Positions 53,519 through 62,632 of a stretch of 62,700 nt of DNA are shown here, one piece after another (position 1 is the first letter of the stretch; each line of letters begins with the position of its first letter). The notes below the pieces were generated by a model. The model had not been told where the DNA came from. It was given only the letters and a program-made list of their open reading frames with translations, and did not search any database. Source of the stretch: Sulfuritalea sp. (GTDB lineage: Bacteria; Pseudomonadota; Gammaproteobacteria; Burkholderiales; Rhodocyclaceae). The position numbers and the translations under genes were made by a program. The stretch covers positions 1 through 62,700 of the forward strand of contig NZ_JAFLDR010000023.1 in the NCBI RefSeq assembly GCF_017302275.1, in the 5' to 3' direction.

Positions 53519-54813
53519 CCCACCATGCGCTGCGGCAGCCAGGTCACCAGTCCGGGGAAGGCGTAGAGCAGGCCGACCGCACCCATCATCAGGGCGAAGG
53601 CGGGCAGGGCGGTACGCGCGATCCAGGGCAGTTGTTTGCCGGTCATGCCCTGCAGGACGAACAGGTTGAAGCCGACCGGCGGCGTGATCTGCGCCATCTC
53701 GACCACCACCACGAGGAAGACGCCGAACCAGATCAGGTCGATGCCGGCGGCGACGATGGTCGGCTGGATCACGGCGATGGTCAGTACCACCATCGAGATG
53801 CCGTCGAGGAAACAGCCGAGGATGATGAAGAAAATCATCAGGCCGAAGAGCAGGCCGAACTGGCCGAGGCCGAGGCTGGCGATCCATTCCGCGAGCTGGC
53901 GCGGCAGGCCGATGTAGCCCATCGACAGGGTGAGGAAGGCGCTGCCGGCGAGGATCAGGGCGATCATGCAGTACAGGCGTGTGGCGCCCATCAGGCTGTC
54001 GCGGAAAGTGGCCCAGGACAGCGATCCCTGTGCCGCGGCCAGGACCAGGCTGCCGACCACGCCCAGCGCCGCGGCTTCGGTCGCCGTGGCGATGCCGACG
54101 TAGATCGAGCCCAGGACCAGCGCGATCAAGAGCACCACCGGGATCAGGTGGCGCGAGGCGTAGAGCTTCTGGCCGAAGCTGTAGCGCTCGGTGGCGGGCG
54201 GCACGGCACCGGGATTGAGCAGGGCCCAGACCACGATCCAGCCCATGAACAGCAGGCCCAGCATCAGGCCGGGCAGCACGCCGCCGATGAACAGCTTGGC
54301 GATCGAGACTTCGGCCGCGACACCATAGACGATCATGATGATCGAGGGCGGAATCAGGAGGCCCAGCGTGCCGGCGCCGGCCAGGGTGCCGAAGGTGATG
54401 CCTTCCGGATAACCGCGTTTGGCCAGTTCGGGCAGGGTGATCTTGCCTATCGTGGCGCAGGTCGCGGCCGATGATCCGGAGACGGCGGCAAAGATGGTGC
54501 AGCCGATGACATTGACGTGGAGCAGGCGGCCGGGCAGGCTTTCCAGCCAGGGCGCGAGGCCCTTGAACATGTCGGACGAGAGACGCGTGCGGAACAGTAT
54601 CTCTCCCATCCAGAGGAACATCGGCAGCGCGGTCAGGGTCCAGGACGAGGAGGCGCCCCAGATGGTGACGGCCATGGCGTCACCCGCGGCGCGCGGGGTG
54701 AACAACTCCATGGCCATCCAGCCGACGCCGAGCAGGGCCAGGCCGATCCAGATGCCGCTGCCGAGCAGGGCGAACAGGGCAAGGATCAGGACGAGGGTGA
54801 TCGCGACATCCAC
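53515..54813 (-). CDS. dctM: TRAP transporter large permease
   Basis: 432 aa with about twelve membrane helices; TRAP DctM features include GAGTLGLLIPPSIIMIVYGV and TPPVGFNLFV near the end. Works with the small permease (3 nt) and periplasmic receptor upstream. The pxp genes that follow suggest 5-oxoproline uptake. Confidence 0.92.
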   Translation of the reverse strand: MDVAITLVLILALFALLGSGIWIGLALLGVGWMAMELFTPRAAGDAMAVTIWGASSSWTLTALPMFLWMGEILFRTRLSSDMFKGLAPWLESLPGRLLHVNVIGCTIFAAVSGSSAATCATIGKITLPELAKRGYPEGITFGTLAGAGTLGLLIPPSIIMIVYGVAAEVSIAKLFIGGVLPGLMLGLLFMGWIVVWALLNPGAVPPATERYSFGQKLYASRHLIPVVLLIALVLGSIYVGIATATEAAALGVVGSLVLAAAQGSLSWATFRDSLMGATRLYCMIALILAGSAFLTLSMGYIGLPRQLAEWIASLGLGQFGLLFGLMIFFIILGCFLDGISMVVLTIAVIQPTIVAAGIDLIWFGVFLVVVVEMAQITPPVGFNLFVLQGMTGKQLPWIARTALPAFALMMGAVGLLYAFPGLVTWLPQRMVG

Positions 54814-54816
54814 GGC

Positions 54817-55338
54817 TTATTCGCTCCTCACCGGTTCGCTGCCAGGTTTTCGTTGGTGTCGCTTCTCGCCGCGAATGACGGCCACCAGTTCCTCGGCCAG
54901 GGCGATGGCGAAGATGGCGCTGCCGACCGCCATGCCCAGTTGCGGAATCCACAGCGGCGTGGCATCCGTGCCCTGCGAGACGTCGTTGAACTGGAAGGAC
55001 TGCCACACCAGGCGCGCCGCGAACCAGGCCAGCAGCGCCGCGAACAGCAGGCCGGCGGCGTGGCTCCAGAGCTCCAGGGCATGGCGCATGCGCGGGCCGG
55101 TGTGGTCGAGGATCAGCGTGACGCGGATGTGTTCGCCGCGCTTGAAGGTATGCGCCAGCGCCAGGAAGGCGGCGGCGGCCATGCAGTAGCCGGCGTAGGC
55201 GTCGGTGCCGCGGACATGGAAATCGAACAGGCGCCCGAGTACCGACAGCAGGATCATCGCCAGGGTGCCGATCATGAACAGCGCCGCCGCCCAGGCGGCG
55301 GCGCCGTACAGACCGTCGAGCGCGCGCCGGATCGACAC
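54817..55338 (-). CDS. dctQ: TRAP transporter small permease
   Basis: 173 aa with four helices and the DctQ pattern GTDAYAGYCMAAAAFLALAHTFKRGEHIRV. Sits 4 nt after dctP and 3 nt before dctM. Confidence 0.9.
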   Translation of the reverse strand: MSIRRALDGLYGAAAWAAALFMIGTLAMILLSVLGRLFDFHVRGTDAYAGYCMAAAAFLALAHTFKRGEHIRVTLILDHTGPRMRHALELWSHAAGLLFAALLAWFAARLVWQSFQFNDVSQGTDATPLWIPQLGMAVGSAIFAIALAEELVAVIRGEKRHQRKPGSEPVRSE

Positions 55339-55342
55339 GCGC

Positions 55343-56311
55343 TTACTTGCGGTAGGCGTCGAGGATGGCCTGGCCTTCGGCGCCGGCGGTCTTCTGCCAT
55401 TCGCCGATCATGGTGTCGCCGACTTTCTTCATGTCGGCCTTGAGCGCGGCCGAGGGTGCGGCGACGGTCATGCCGTTCTTGGTCAGGGTCTCGATCCAGA
55501 CCTTGGTCTTCTCCTCGCTGGTCTTCCAGCCGCGGGTTTCGGCCTCGGCGGCGGCCTTGAGCACGGCATCCTGGCCCGCCTTGTCCAGCGCGTCGAAGGC
55601 CTTCTGCGAAACCAGCACCGCATTCTTCGGCAACCAGGCCTGGGTGTCGTAATAGAACTTCACCTGCTCCCAGACCTTGGAGTCGACGCCAGTGGCAGCC
55701 GAGGTCATGAAGGCGGCGACGGCGCCGGTGGCGAGCGCCTGGGAGAGTTCGGCGGCCTGGATGGTGACCGGCTGCGCGCCGACCAGTTCGGCGATGCGCG
55801 AGGTCTGCGGGCTGTAGGCGCGCCACTTGACGCCCTTGAGATCGGCGCCGGCGTTGATCGCCTTGGCCGAAAAGATGCCCTGCGGCGGCCAGGGCACGGA
55901 GAACAGCATCTTCAGACCCTGCTTGGCGAGCAGCGCTTCGAGCGCGGGCTTCTGCGCGGCGGCGAGCTTGCGTGCCTCGGCGTAGGAGGTGGCGAGGAAG
56001 GGCACGTTGTCGGTGCCGAACAGCGGGTTCTCGTTGGCATAGCCGCCGAGCAGGATCTCGCCGATCTGCGCCTGGCCGCCCTGCACCGCGCGCTTGATCT
56101 CGTTGGCCTTGTACAGCGATCCGCCGGCGTGGACGGTGATCTTGAGCTTGCCGGCCGTGGCCTTGTCCACGTCGGCGGCAAACTGGCTGATGTTCTCGGT
56201 GTGGAAATTGGCAGCCGGGTAGGGCGTGGGCATGTCCCACTTGGTCTGGGCGGAGACAGAGAGAGCGGTGAAACCGAGTGCGGCGGCAAGCAGGCGTAGG
56301 CGGGTATTCAT
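55343..56311 (-). CDS. dctP: TRAP transporter periplasmic solute receptor
   Basis: 322 aa from the ATG at 56311. Signal peptide MNTRLRLLAAALGFTALSVSA, then WDMPTPYPAANFHTENI and KWRAYSPQTSRIAELVGAQP with the conserved Arg that binds the substrate carboxylate. DctP receptors of one Bordetella subgroup bind pyroglutamate; with pxpBCA downstream the same substrate is likely here. Confidence 0.91.
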   Translation of the reverse strand: MNTRLRLLAAALGFTALSVSAQTKWDMPTPYPAANFHTENISQFAADVDKATAGKLKITVHAGGSLYKANEIKRAVQGGQAQIGEILLGGYANENPLFGTDNVPFLATSYAEARKLAAAQKPALEALLAKQGLKMLFSVPWPPQGIFSAKAINAGADLKGVKWRAYSPQTSRIAELVGAQPVTIQAAELSQALATGAVAAFMTSAATGVDSKVWEQVKFYYDTQAWLPKNAVLVSQKAFDALDKAGQDAVLKAAAEAETRGWKTSEEKTKVWIETLTKNGMTVAAPSAALKADMKKVGDTMIGEWQKTAGAEGQAILDAYRK

Positions 56312-56439
56312 CGGCGGGGTCCTCACGAAGGTGGTCGCTGGAGATGTGGATGCAGCAGATAACACGTTAACATTACATTTACAAAACGTCAATAAAATGT
56401 TTAAAATATTTCGTCGAGCGACAACCGGAATTCTTCACC
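56312..56439. promoter_or_regulatory. AT-rich divergent promoter between TRAP/pxp and regulator
   Basis: Contains on the minus strand TTGACG followed 17 nt later by TAACGT, and a loose inverted repeat ACATTT...AAATGT around 56375-56400, a candidate operator for the adjacent MarR-like protein. Confidence 0.45.
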
Positions 56440-57000
56440 ATGGCAAAAAAACCGACGGGCAGGTCTTCCACCGCGCAGGACGCGATTGACGAACCCGAGT
56501 TGCGCCGCATCGTCTCCTCCGAGCATCTGGTGTCCGACCGCTGTCCGGAACTGTCGGAACTCGAGTTCGGCCTGATCATCGCCAGCCACGCCTTCGGCCG
56601 CTGGATGACGCGCTGCATGGCGGGTGCTGGCGTCAAGGACATGACGGAAACCGAGATCCTGGTCGTACATCACGTCAATCATCGTGGACGCGAAAAGAAA
56701 CTCGCCGACATCTGCTTCGTGCTCAACATCGAGGACACCCACGTGGTTTCCTATGCGCTGAAGAAACTCGCCAACCTGGGCCTGGTGTCCGGAGAACGCC
56801 GCGGCAAGGAAGTGCTCTGGTCCGCCACGAAAGCCGGGCAAGCCCTGTGTGAACGTTATCGCCAGGTGCGGGAGGCCTGCCTTATGCCGGGCTTTTCCGG
56901 GGCGGACGAGGAAAATCTCCGCATCGGAGACCTCGCCCGCCTGCTGCGCACGCTCTCCGGTCGCTACGACCAGGGCGCCCGCGCGGCGTCATCCATCTGA
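56440..57000 (+). CDS. MarR-like winged-helix regulator
   Basis: 186 aa. Wing-helix region DMTETEILVVHHVNHRGREKKLADICFVLNIEDTHVVSYALKKLANLGLVSGERRGKEV resembles MarR. Divergent from dctP and 15 nt before gdhA, so it likely controls both. The ligand may be 5-oxoproline or glutamate, by context only. Confidence 0.83.
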   Translation: MAKKPTGRSSTAQDAIDEPELRRIVSSEHLVSDRCPELSELEFGLIIASHAFGRWMTRCMAGAGVKDMTETEILVVHHVNHRGREKKLADICFVLNIEDTHVVSYALKKLANLGLVSGERRGKEVLWSATKAGQALCERYRQVREACLMPGFSGADEENLRIGDLARLLRTLSGRYDQGARAASSI

Positions 57001-57015
57001 TCTTCGGGAGCCATC

Positions 57016-58299
57016 ATGGCCGCCACGCACGAAACGCTTTCCTATCTCGATCCGGCACGGCCGGAGCCCTGGGCCAGCTTCATCGAGCAGATCGACCGCG
57101 TGGCTCCGCACCTGGGTCATCTCTCGCACTGGATCGAGACGCTCAAACGGCCAAAGCGCATCCTGATCGTCGACGTGCCGATCGTGCGTGACGACGGGTC
57201 CATCGCGCATTTCGAGGGCTATCGCGTGCAGCACAACCTTTCGCGCGGTCCGGGCAAGGGCGGCGTGCGTTTCCATCCCGCCGTCTCGCTCAATGAAGTG
57301 ATGGCGCTGTCGGGCTGGATGACGGTCAAGAACGCGGCGCTCGGCCTGCCCTACGGCGGCGCGAAGGGCGGCATCCGGATCGACCCGCGACAGTTCTCGC
57401 GCGCCGAATTGGAGCGCATCACGCGGCGCTATACCTCCGAGATCGGCATCGTCATCGGCCCGGACAAGGACATCCCGGCGCCCGATGTCGGCACCAGCGA
57501 ACAGACCATGGCCTGGATGATGGACACCTATTCGGTGAATGTCGGCCACACTGCCAGTGGCGTGGTCACGGGCAAGCCGATTGCGCTGGGCGGTTCGCTG
57601 GGGCGCCAGGAGGCCACCGGTCGCGGCGTCTTTATCGCGGCGCGCGAAGCCGGGCTGCGCATGGACGTGCCGATTGCCGGCGCGCGCGTGGTGGTGCAGG
57701 GCTTCGGCAACGTCGGCGGCGTCGCCGCGCGCATCTTCCGCGAGAACGGGGCCAAGGTCGTCGCGCTGCAGGACGCCGAAGCGACGCTGGCCAATCCGGA
57801 TGGAATTGACATCCCGGCGGCGCTCGCCCACGTTGCCGCGCATGGCAGCCTGGCCGGCTACGAGGGCGCGCAGGCGATCGGCGAAGATGAGTTCTGGCAT
57901 CTCGAATGCGAGTACTTCGTTCCCGCCGCCCTCGAAGGCCAACTGACTCCCGCACGTGCGCACGGCTTGAGGACCAGGATCGTGGTCGAAGGTGCCAACG
58001 GGCCGACCACGCCCGCTGCCGACGACATCCTGCGCGACCGCTTCATCCTGGTCGTCCCCGACGTGCTGGCCAATGCAGGTGGCGTCACCGTGTCCTACTT
58101 CGAATGGGTGCAGGACTTCTCCAGTTTCTTCTGGACCGAGGAGGAGATCAATGCGCGCCTCGAAGGCATCATGGTCAAGGCCTTCGGCGCGATCTGGCAC
58201 ACGGCGCAGGAGCGTCGCGTATCGATCCGCACAGCCGCCTTCATCATCGCCTGCCAGCGCGTGCTGGCGGCGCGCGAACAGCGGGGGCTCTACCCTTGA
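57016..58299 (+). CDS. gdhA: glutamate dehydrogenase
   Basis: 427 aa. The catalytic Lys region [14 protein letters not shown], the Rossmann motif [16 protein letters not shown] and [12 protein letters not shown] are typical of hexameric NAD-type Glu dehydrogenases. Converts glutamate to 2-oxoglutarate and ammonium, the step after 5-oxoprolinase. Confidence 0.93.
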   Translation: MAATHETLSYLDPARPEPWASFIEQIDRVAPHLGHLSHWIETLKRPKRILIVDVPIVRDDGSIAHFEGYRVQHNLSRGPGKGGVRFHPAVSLNEVMALSGWMTVKNAALGLPYGGAKGGIRIDPRQFSRAELERITRRYTSEIGIVIGPDKDIPAPDVGTSEQTMAWMMDTYSVNVGHTASGVVTGKPIALGGSLGRQEATGRGVFIAAREAGLRMDVPIAGARVVVQGFGNVGGVAARIFRENGAKVVALQDAEATLANPDGIDIPAALAHVAAHGSLAGYEGAQAIGEDEFWHLECEYFVPAALEGQLTPARAHGLRTRIVVEGANGPTTPAADDILRDRFILVVPDVLANAGGVTVSYFEWVQDFSSFFWTEEEINARLEGIMVKAFGAIWHTAQERRVSIRTAAFIIACQRVLAAREQRGLYP

Positions 58300-58611
58300 G
58301 CCGGCCAAGCCGGAATCAAACAGGGAAGGCTTCGATGAAGTATCTCGATGCTTGGCCGAAAATGCGAATTGAAGGCTCGCCCCTCCCTTCCGCTATGCGG
58401 CCCACGGCAGGCTTTGCACAGCCTGCCGGCTGCGGCGGCGCGACGCATGCGTCGCGGATTCCCGCCTCGCCCCCTCACGGGGAGGCTACGGATTGGCTCG
58501 CTTCGCTCGAAATTCTTCGCAGGACGCGTCATGATTTGGCCGTATGGTGACTAAATTGCCTTTTGGCGCCGTATCGCCGGCGCCGACTTTCGTTGGCGCC
58601 GAGCGATTTGC
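58300..58611. repeat. non-coding spacer with perfect palindromes
   Basis: No gene supported. Holds GGCAGGCT-TTGCAC-AGCCTGCC (58406-58427) and an 18-bp palindrome CGCGACGCATGCGTCGCG (58439-58456), between the converging ends of gdhA and aapM. Could be a transcription-end structure or a small repeat element. Confidence 0.5.
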
Positions 58612-59661
58612 TCAGTGGGCGGCGTGTTCGAAGCCGCGGCTGAAGCGCGACATTGCGTGGCAGCCGATCCAGTAGATCAGCGCGATGAACAGATAGCCTT
58701 CAAGGTGGAAGGAGCGCCATTCGGGATCGCCCGCCAGCGCCAGCGACAGCGACCCCGTGAGTTCGTAGAGGCTCACGATCGTGACCAGCGAGGTGTCCTT
58801 GAAGATGCTGACCGCGCTGTTCATCATCGACGGCACCACGGCGCGCAGCGCTTGCGGCAGGATGATCCAGCGCATCGCCTGCCAGCGGCCGAGGCCCAGC
58901 GCGGCAGCGGCATCGTGCTGCCCGGCTGGGATCGCCAACAGGCCGCCGCGGATGGTCTCCGAAAGGTAGGCCGCCGCGAACAGCACGATGCCGAACAGCA
59001 CGCGCAGCAGCACGTCGATCGAGATGCCAGGCGGCAGCAGGAGCGGAAAGAGAAATGAGGCGAGGAACAGCACCGAGATCAGCGGCACGCCGCGCACCAG
59101 TTCGACATAGCTGCGGCACAGGCCACGCAGCAGCGGCAGGCTGGAAAAGCGGCCGAGGGCGACGAGAATTGCCAGCGGAAACGCCAGCAGCATGCCCAGT
59201 GTCGCCAGCAGCAGCGTCAGCGGAAAGCCGCCCCACTGGTCGCTGCCGACGGGCTGCAGTCCGAAGCGGTCGCCGCCCATCAGGATGAAGAAGACCGGCA
59301 GGGTCACGGCCCAGGCCAAGAGCATGGCTCGCAACGGCAGCAGGCCGCGACCGCTGGCGACGATCACGACCAGCAGTAGCACCGTCGCCAGCAGCGGTCG
59401 CCATTGCTCTTGGTGCGGATAGCGCCCGAAGAGGATGATGCGGTATTTCTCCGCCACCACGCCCCAGCACGCGCCGGCGTGGTTGGCCGCCTGGCAGGCA
59501 ACGGCATCGGCACGGAACACCGCCTGCAGCAGCAGCCAGTCGATCAGGTCCGGCAGCCAGCAAAGCGCCGCCACCACCAGCGCTACGGTGGTCGCAGCAC
59601 TGAAGGCGTCGGAAAACAGGTTGCGCCGCAGCCAGTCGCGCAGGGGTCGATGTTGCGTCAC
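58612..59661 (-). CDS. aapM: amino-acid ABC transporter permease (AapM-like)
   Basis: 349 aa from GTG at 59661, which overlaps the aapQ stop (GTGA). About eight helices; the ABC-contact loop ETIRGGLLAIPAGQHDAAAALGLGRWQAMRWIILPQALR is the EAA motif. Pairs with AapQ for polar amino acids. Confidence 0.9.
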   Translation of the reverse strand: MTQHRPLRDWLRRNLFSDAFSAATTVALVVAALCWLPDLIDWLLLQAVFRADAVACQAANHAGACWGVVAEKYRIILFGRYPHQEQWRPLLATVLLLVVIVASGRGLLPLRAMLLAWAVTLPVFFILMGGDRFGLQPVGSDQWGGFPLTLLLATLGMLLAFPLAILVALGRFSSLPLLRGLCRSYVELVRGVPLISVLFLASFLFPLLLPPGISIDVLLRVLFGIVLFAAAYLSETIRGGLLAIPAGQHDAAAALGLGRWQAMRWIILPQALRAVVPSMMNSAVSIFKDTSLVTIVSLYELTGSLSLALAGDPEWRSFHLEGYLFIALIYWIGCHAMSRFSRGFEHAAH

Positions 59662-60629
59662 GAGTGATCGGCCCAGCGTCCGTTGCGGCGCTCCAGCCAG
59701 GCGCTGAGCCAGGCGGTGAGCAGCGACAGGATCAGATACACGGCCATGATCAGCGTTATGCATTCAGCGGCGCGGCCGGTCTGGTTCAGCGTGGTGTTCG
59801 CCACCGAGACCAGTTCCGGATAACCGATGGCGACCGCCAGCGAGGCGTTCTTGGTCAGGCTCAGATGCTGGTTGGTCAGCGGCGGGATAATGCCGCGCAA
59901 TGCCTGCGGCAGCAGCACCAGGCGGAAGTTCTGCAGCCGCGTCAGGCCCAGCGCCAGCGCCGCCTCGCTTTGCCCGCGCGGTACGGCCGCGATGCCGGCG
60001 CGCACCGTCTCGGCAACGAAGGCGGCGGTATAGAGGCTGAGGCCCAGCAGCAGGGCCAGGTACTCGGGTGTCATGGCTGCGCCGCCGCTGATGTTCATGG
60101 CGCCGCGCTGCGGCAGGTCGATCAGGCCTCCGTCGCCGCCGAGCCAGGGCACCGACAGGCCGCTCTTGCTGAGGAAGACGTGCGGCGCCAGTTGCAGGGC
60201 CTTGCTGGCGGCTGGCAACAGGTCGGTGACGATGAAGTACCAGGCCAGCAGTTGCAGCAGCAAGGGAACGTTGCGCAGGGCTTCGACGTAGGCGGCGCAA
60301 AGCTTGCGCAGCAGCAGGTTGGGCGACAGGCGACCAAGTCCGACCAGGGTGCCGAGCAGGGTACTGATCAGGATCGCCGGCAGTGCCACGCGCAGGGTGT
60401 TGGCCAGTCCCGCGGCCAGCGCCCACAGCGCGCTGTCGCCCGAATCGAAGGGCAGCAGGCTTTCGCCGATGCCGAAGCCGGCGGGTTCCAGCAGGAAGTC
60501 GAAGCCGCTGCGAATGCCGCGTTCGCGCATGTTGGCGGCGGTGGCATCGAGCAGCCACCACAGCAGCGCCAGCAGTCCGGCGGCGATCAGCGCCTGAACC
60601 AGCAGGTTACGCCAGCGTTGTGCGGGCAT
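59658..60629 (-). CDS. aapQ: amino-acid ABC transporter permease (AapQ-like)
   Basis: 323 aa with several helices and the EAA loop ETVRAGIAAVPRGQSEAALALGLTRLQNFRLVLLPQALR. The large periplasmic insert is typical of AapQ. It follows the receptor by 32 nt. Confidence 0.9.
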   Translation of the reverse strand: MPAQRWRNLLVQALIAAGLLALLWWLLDATAANMRERGIRSGFDFLLEPAGFGIGESLLPFDSGDSALWALAAGLANTLRVALPAILISTLLGTLVGLGRLSPNLLLRKLCAAYVEALRNVPLLLQLLAWYFIVTDLLPAASKALQLAPHVFLSKSGLSVPWLGGDGGLIDLPQRGAMNISGGAAMTPEYLALLLGLSLYTAAFVAETVRAGIAAVPRGQSEAALALGLTRLQNFRLVLLPQALRGIIPPLTNQHLSLTKNASLAVAIGYPELVSVANTTLNQTGRAAECITLIMAVYLILSLLTAWLSAWLERRNGRWADHS

Positions 60630-60661
60630 GAATCAAGAGTCGGCGATGGTGATACGGCGAT

Positions 60662-61675
60662 TCAGCGCACCGGCGGCGCGTAGAGCAGGCCACCCTTGTT
60701 CCACAGGGCATTGGCGCCGCGCGGCAGTTTCAGTGGCGACGCGCTGCCGACGTTGCGCTGGAATATCTCGCCATAGTTGCCCACCGCCTTCACCGCGCGC
60801 GCCGCCCAGTCGCGCTCCAGGCCGAGCAGCTTGCCGCTGTCCTCGGCGCCGCCGAGCAGGCGCTGGATGGCCGGGTCGGGGCTGGCCTTCATCCGTTCCA
60901 GGTTGGCCTGGGTGATGCCGTATTCCTCGGCTTCGATCAGGGCGAAGATCACCCATTTGACGATGGCGAACCATTCGTCATCGCCGCGCCTCACCACCGG
61001 CCCCAGCGGTTCCTTCGAAATCAGTTCGGGCAGCACCACGTAGTCGTCGGGATTGGGCGCCTCCTTGCTGCGGATGAAGGCGAGCGCCGAGGCGTCGGTG
61101 GTATAGGCCTGGCAGCGGCCGCTGAAGAATGCCTTGATCGAGGCCTCGAATTTCTCGAACACCACCGGCTTGACCTTGATGCCCTGCGCCTTGAACCAGT
61201 CGCCGAGGTTCTTCTCGGTGGTGGTGCCCGATTGCACGCAGATCTCCGCGTTCTTCAACTGCTTCGCGCTACTGATCTTGAGCTTCTTCTGCACTAGGAA
61301 GCCCTGGCCATCATAGTAGGTAACGGCGGTGAAATGCAGGCCGAGCGAAGCGTCGCGCGTCAGGGTCCAGGTCGTGTTGCGCGACAGCAGGTCGATCTCG
61401 CCCGACTGCAGGGCGGTGAAGCGCTGCTGCGCATTGAGCGGCACGTACTTGACCTTGGCCGCGTCGTTGAGCACCGCCGCCGCGATGGCGCGGCAGATGT
61501 CGACGTCCATCCCGTTCCAGTGTCCCTGACTGTCGGCGGCGGAAAAGCCGATCACGCCGGTGCTGACGCCGCAGGTCAGCTGCGCTCGCTGCCGCACCTG
61601 GTCGAGGGTCTTGCCGGCATGGGCAGGAGCATGTGCGAGCAGCAGCAGCGTCAGCGTGATGATCGGGAGTCTCAT
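60662..61675 (-). CDS. aapJ: amino-acid ABC transporter periplasmic receptor (AapJ-like)
   Basis: 337 aa. Signal peptide MRLPIITLTLLLLAHAPAHA, then LDQVRQRAQLTCGVSTGVIGFS and NGMDVDICRAIAAAVL. General L-amino-acid receptor, first of the aapJQM genes. Confidence 0.92.
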   Translation of the reverse strand: MRLPIITLTLLLLAHAPAHAGKTLDQVRQRAQLTCGVSTGVIGFSAADSQGHWNGMDVDICRAIAAAVLNDAAKVKYVPLNAQQRFTALQSGEIDLLSRNTTWTLTRDASLGLHFTAVTYYDGQGFLVQKKLKISSAKQLKNAEICVQSGTTTEKNLGDWFKAQGIKVKPVVFEKFEASIKAFFSGRCQAYTTDASALAFIRSKEAPNPDDYVVLPELISKEPLGPVVRRGDDEWFAIVKWVIFALIEAEEYGITQANLERMKASPDPAIQRLLGGAEDSGKLLGLERDWAARAVKAVGNYGEIFQRNVGSASPLKLPRGANALWNKGGLLYAPPVR

Positions 61676-61773
61676 GGGATTGGGGTGCTGGCGGGCGATC
61701 GGTAGCGGGAATTCATTCTAACAAGGGCAGTCGCCAGGCTTTCGCAGCAAGCTGTTGCCCTGGCTGGTCGGGG

Positions 61774-62553
61774 TCAGCCTTCCGGCGGGAACAAGGGCAG
61801 TTCCCCCTGCGGCGATGTCGTCACGGTCGGCGCGTCGCTTCCGGATGCCAAGGTACTGGCGCGCACGCCGAGCAGCCTCAGCTTGCGGTCCAGCGGGACG
61901 CGGCGCAGGCATTCGCCGGCGGCACGGCGGATCGCGGCCGGATCCGCGGTCGACTCGTGCAAGGTCAGGTCGCGGGTGACGGTGCGGAAATCGTCGTAGC
62001 GCAGCTTGATGCCGATGGTGCGAGCCAGGTAGCCCTTGCGTTGCAGGTCGGCGGCGACACGGGTGCACAGCGAGGTGAACACCTCGGACAGCATGGCGCG
62101 GTCGTGGCGCGGATGGAGGTCGCGCTCGAACGTGGTTTCACGGCTGATCGATTTCGGCTCGGAACTGGTCTCCACCGGCCGTTCGTCGATGCCGTGCGCG
62201 GCGGCATGCAACCATTCCGCATAGCTGCGGCCGAAGTGGGCCTGCAGCAATGCCGGTTCGGCCCGTGCCAGTTCGGCGATGGTGGCGATGCCCAGCGCCG
62301 CGAGCTTCTCGCCGGCCTTGGGGCCGATGCCGTTGATCTTGCGCACCGGCAGCGGCCAGATGCGTTGCGGCACGTCGGCGAAGTCGAGCAGGGTAAGGCC
62401 GTCGGGCTTTTCGAGGTCGGAGCAGATTTTCGACAGCAGCTTGTTGGGGCTGACACCGATCGAGCAGGACAACCCGGTGGCGTCCTTCACGGCCTGTTTG
62501 ATGCGACGCGCCAGCGCCGGCGTTTCATCCGGCAGGTCGCTCAGGTCGATATA
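61774..62553 (-). pseudogene. dinB: DNA polymerase IV, 5'-truncated by an insertion element
   Basis: Homology begins at YIDLSDLPDE, so the first about 105 residues with the MDAFYASVE and SIDE catalytic motifs are missing. The rest (LSCSIGVSPNKLLSKICSDL, GIGPKAGEKL, little-finger domain) is intact to the stop. Upstream codons (62554-62632) belong to inserted DNA. Translesion synthesis from this copy is lost. Confidence 0.85.
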
Positions 62554-62632
62554 TTGATATTTCCGTAAAACATGACAACTTTTGATCATCTGAAACGTTG
62601 TATCTCCAATGGTGATATTGGAGAATGTTGTC

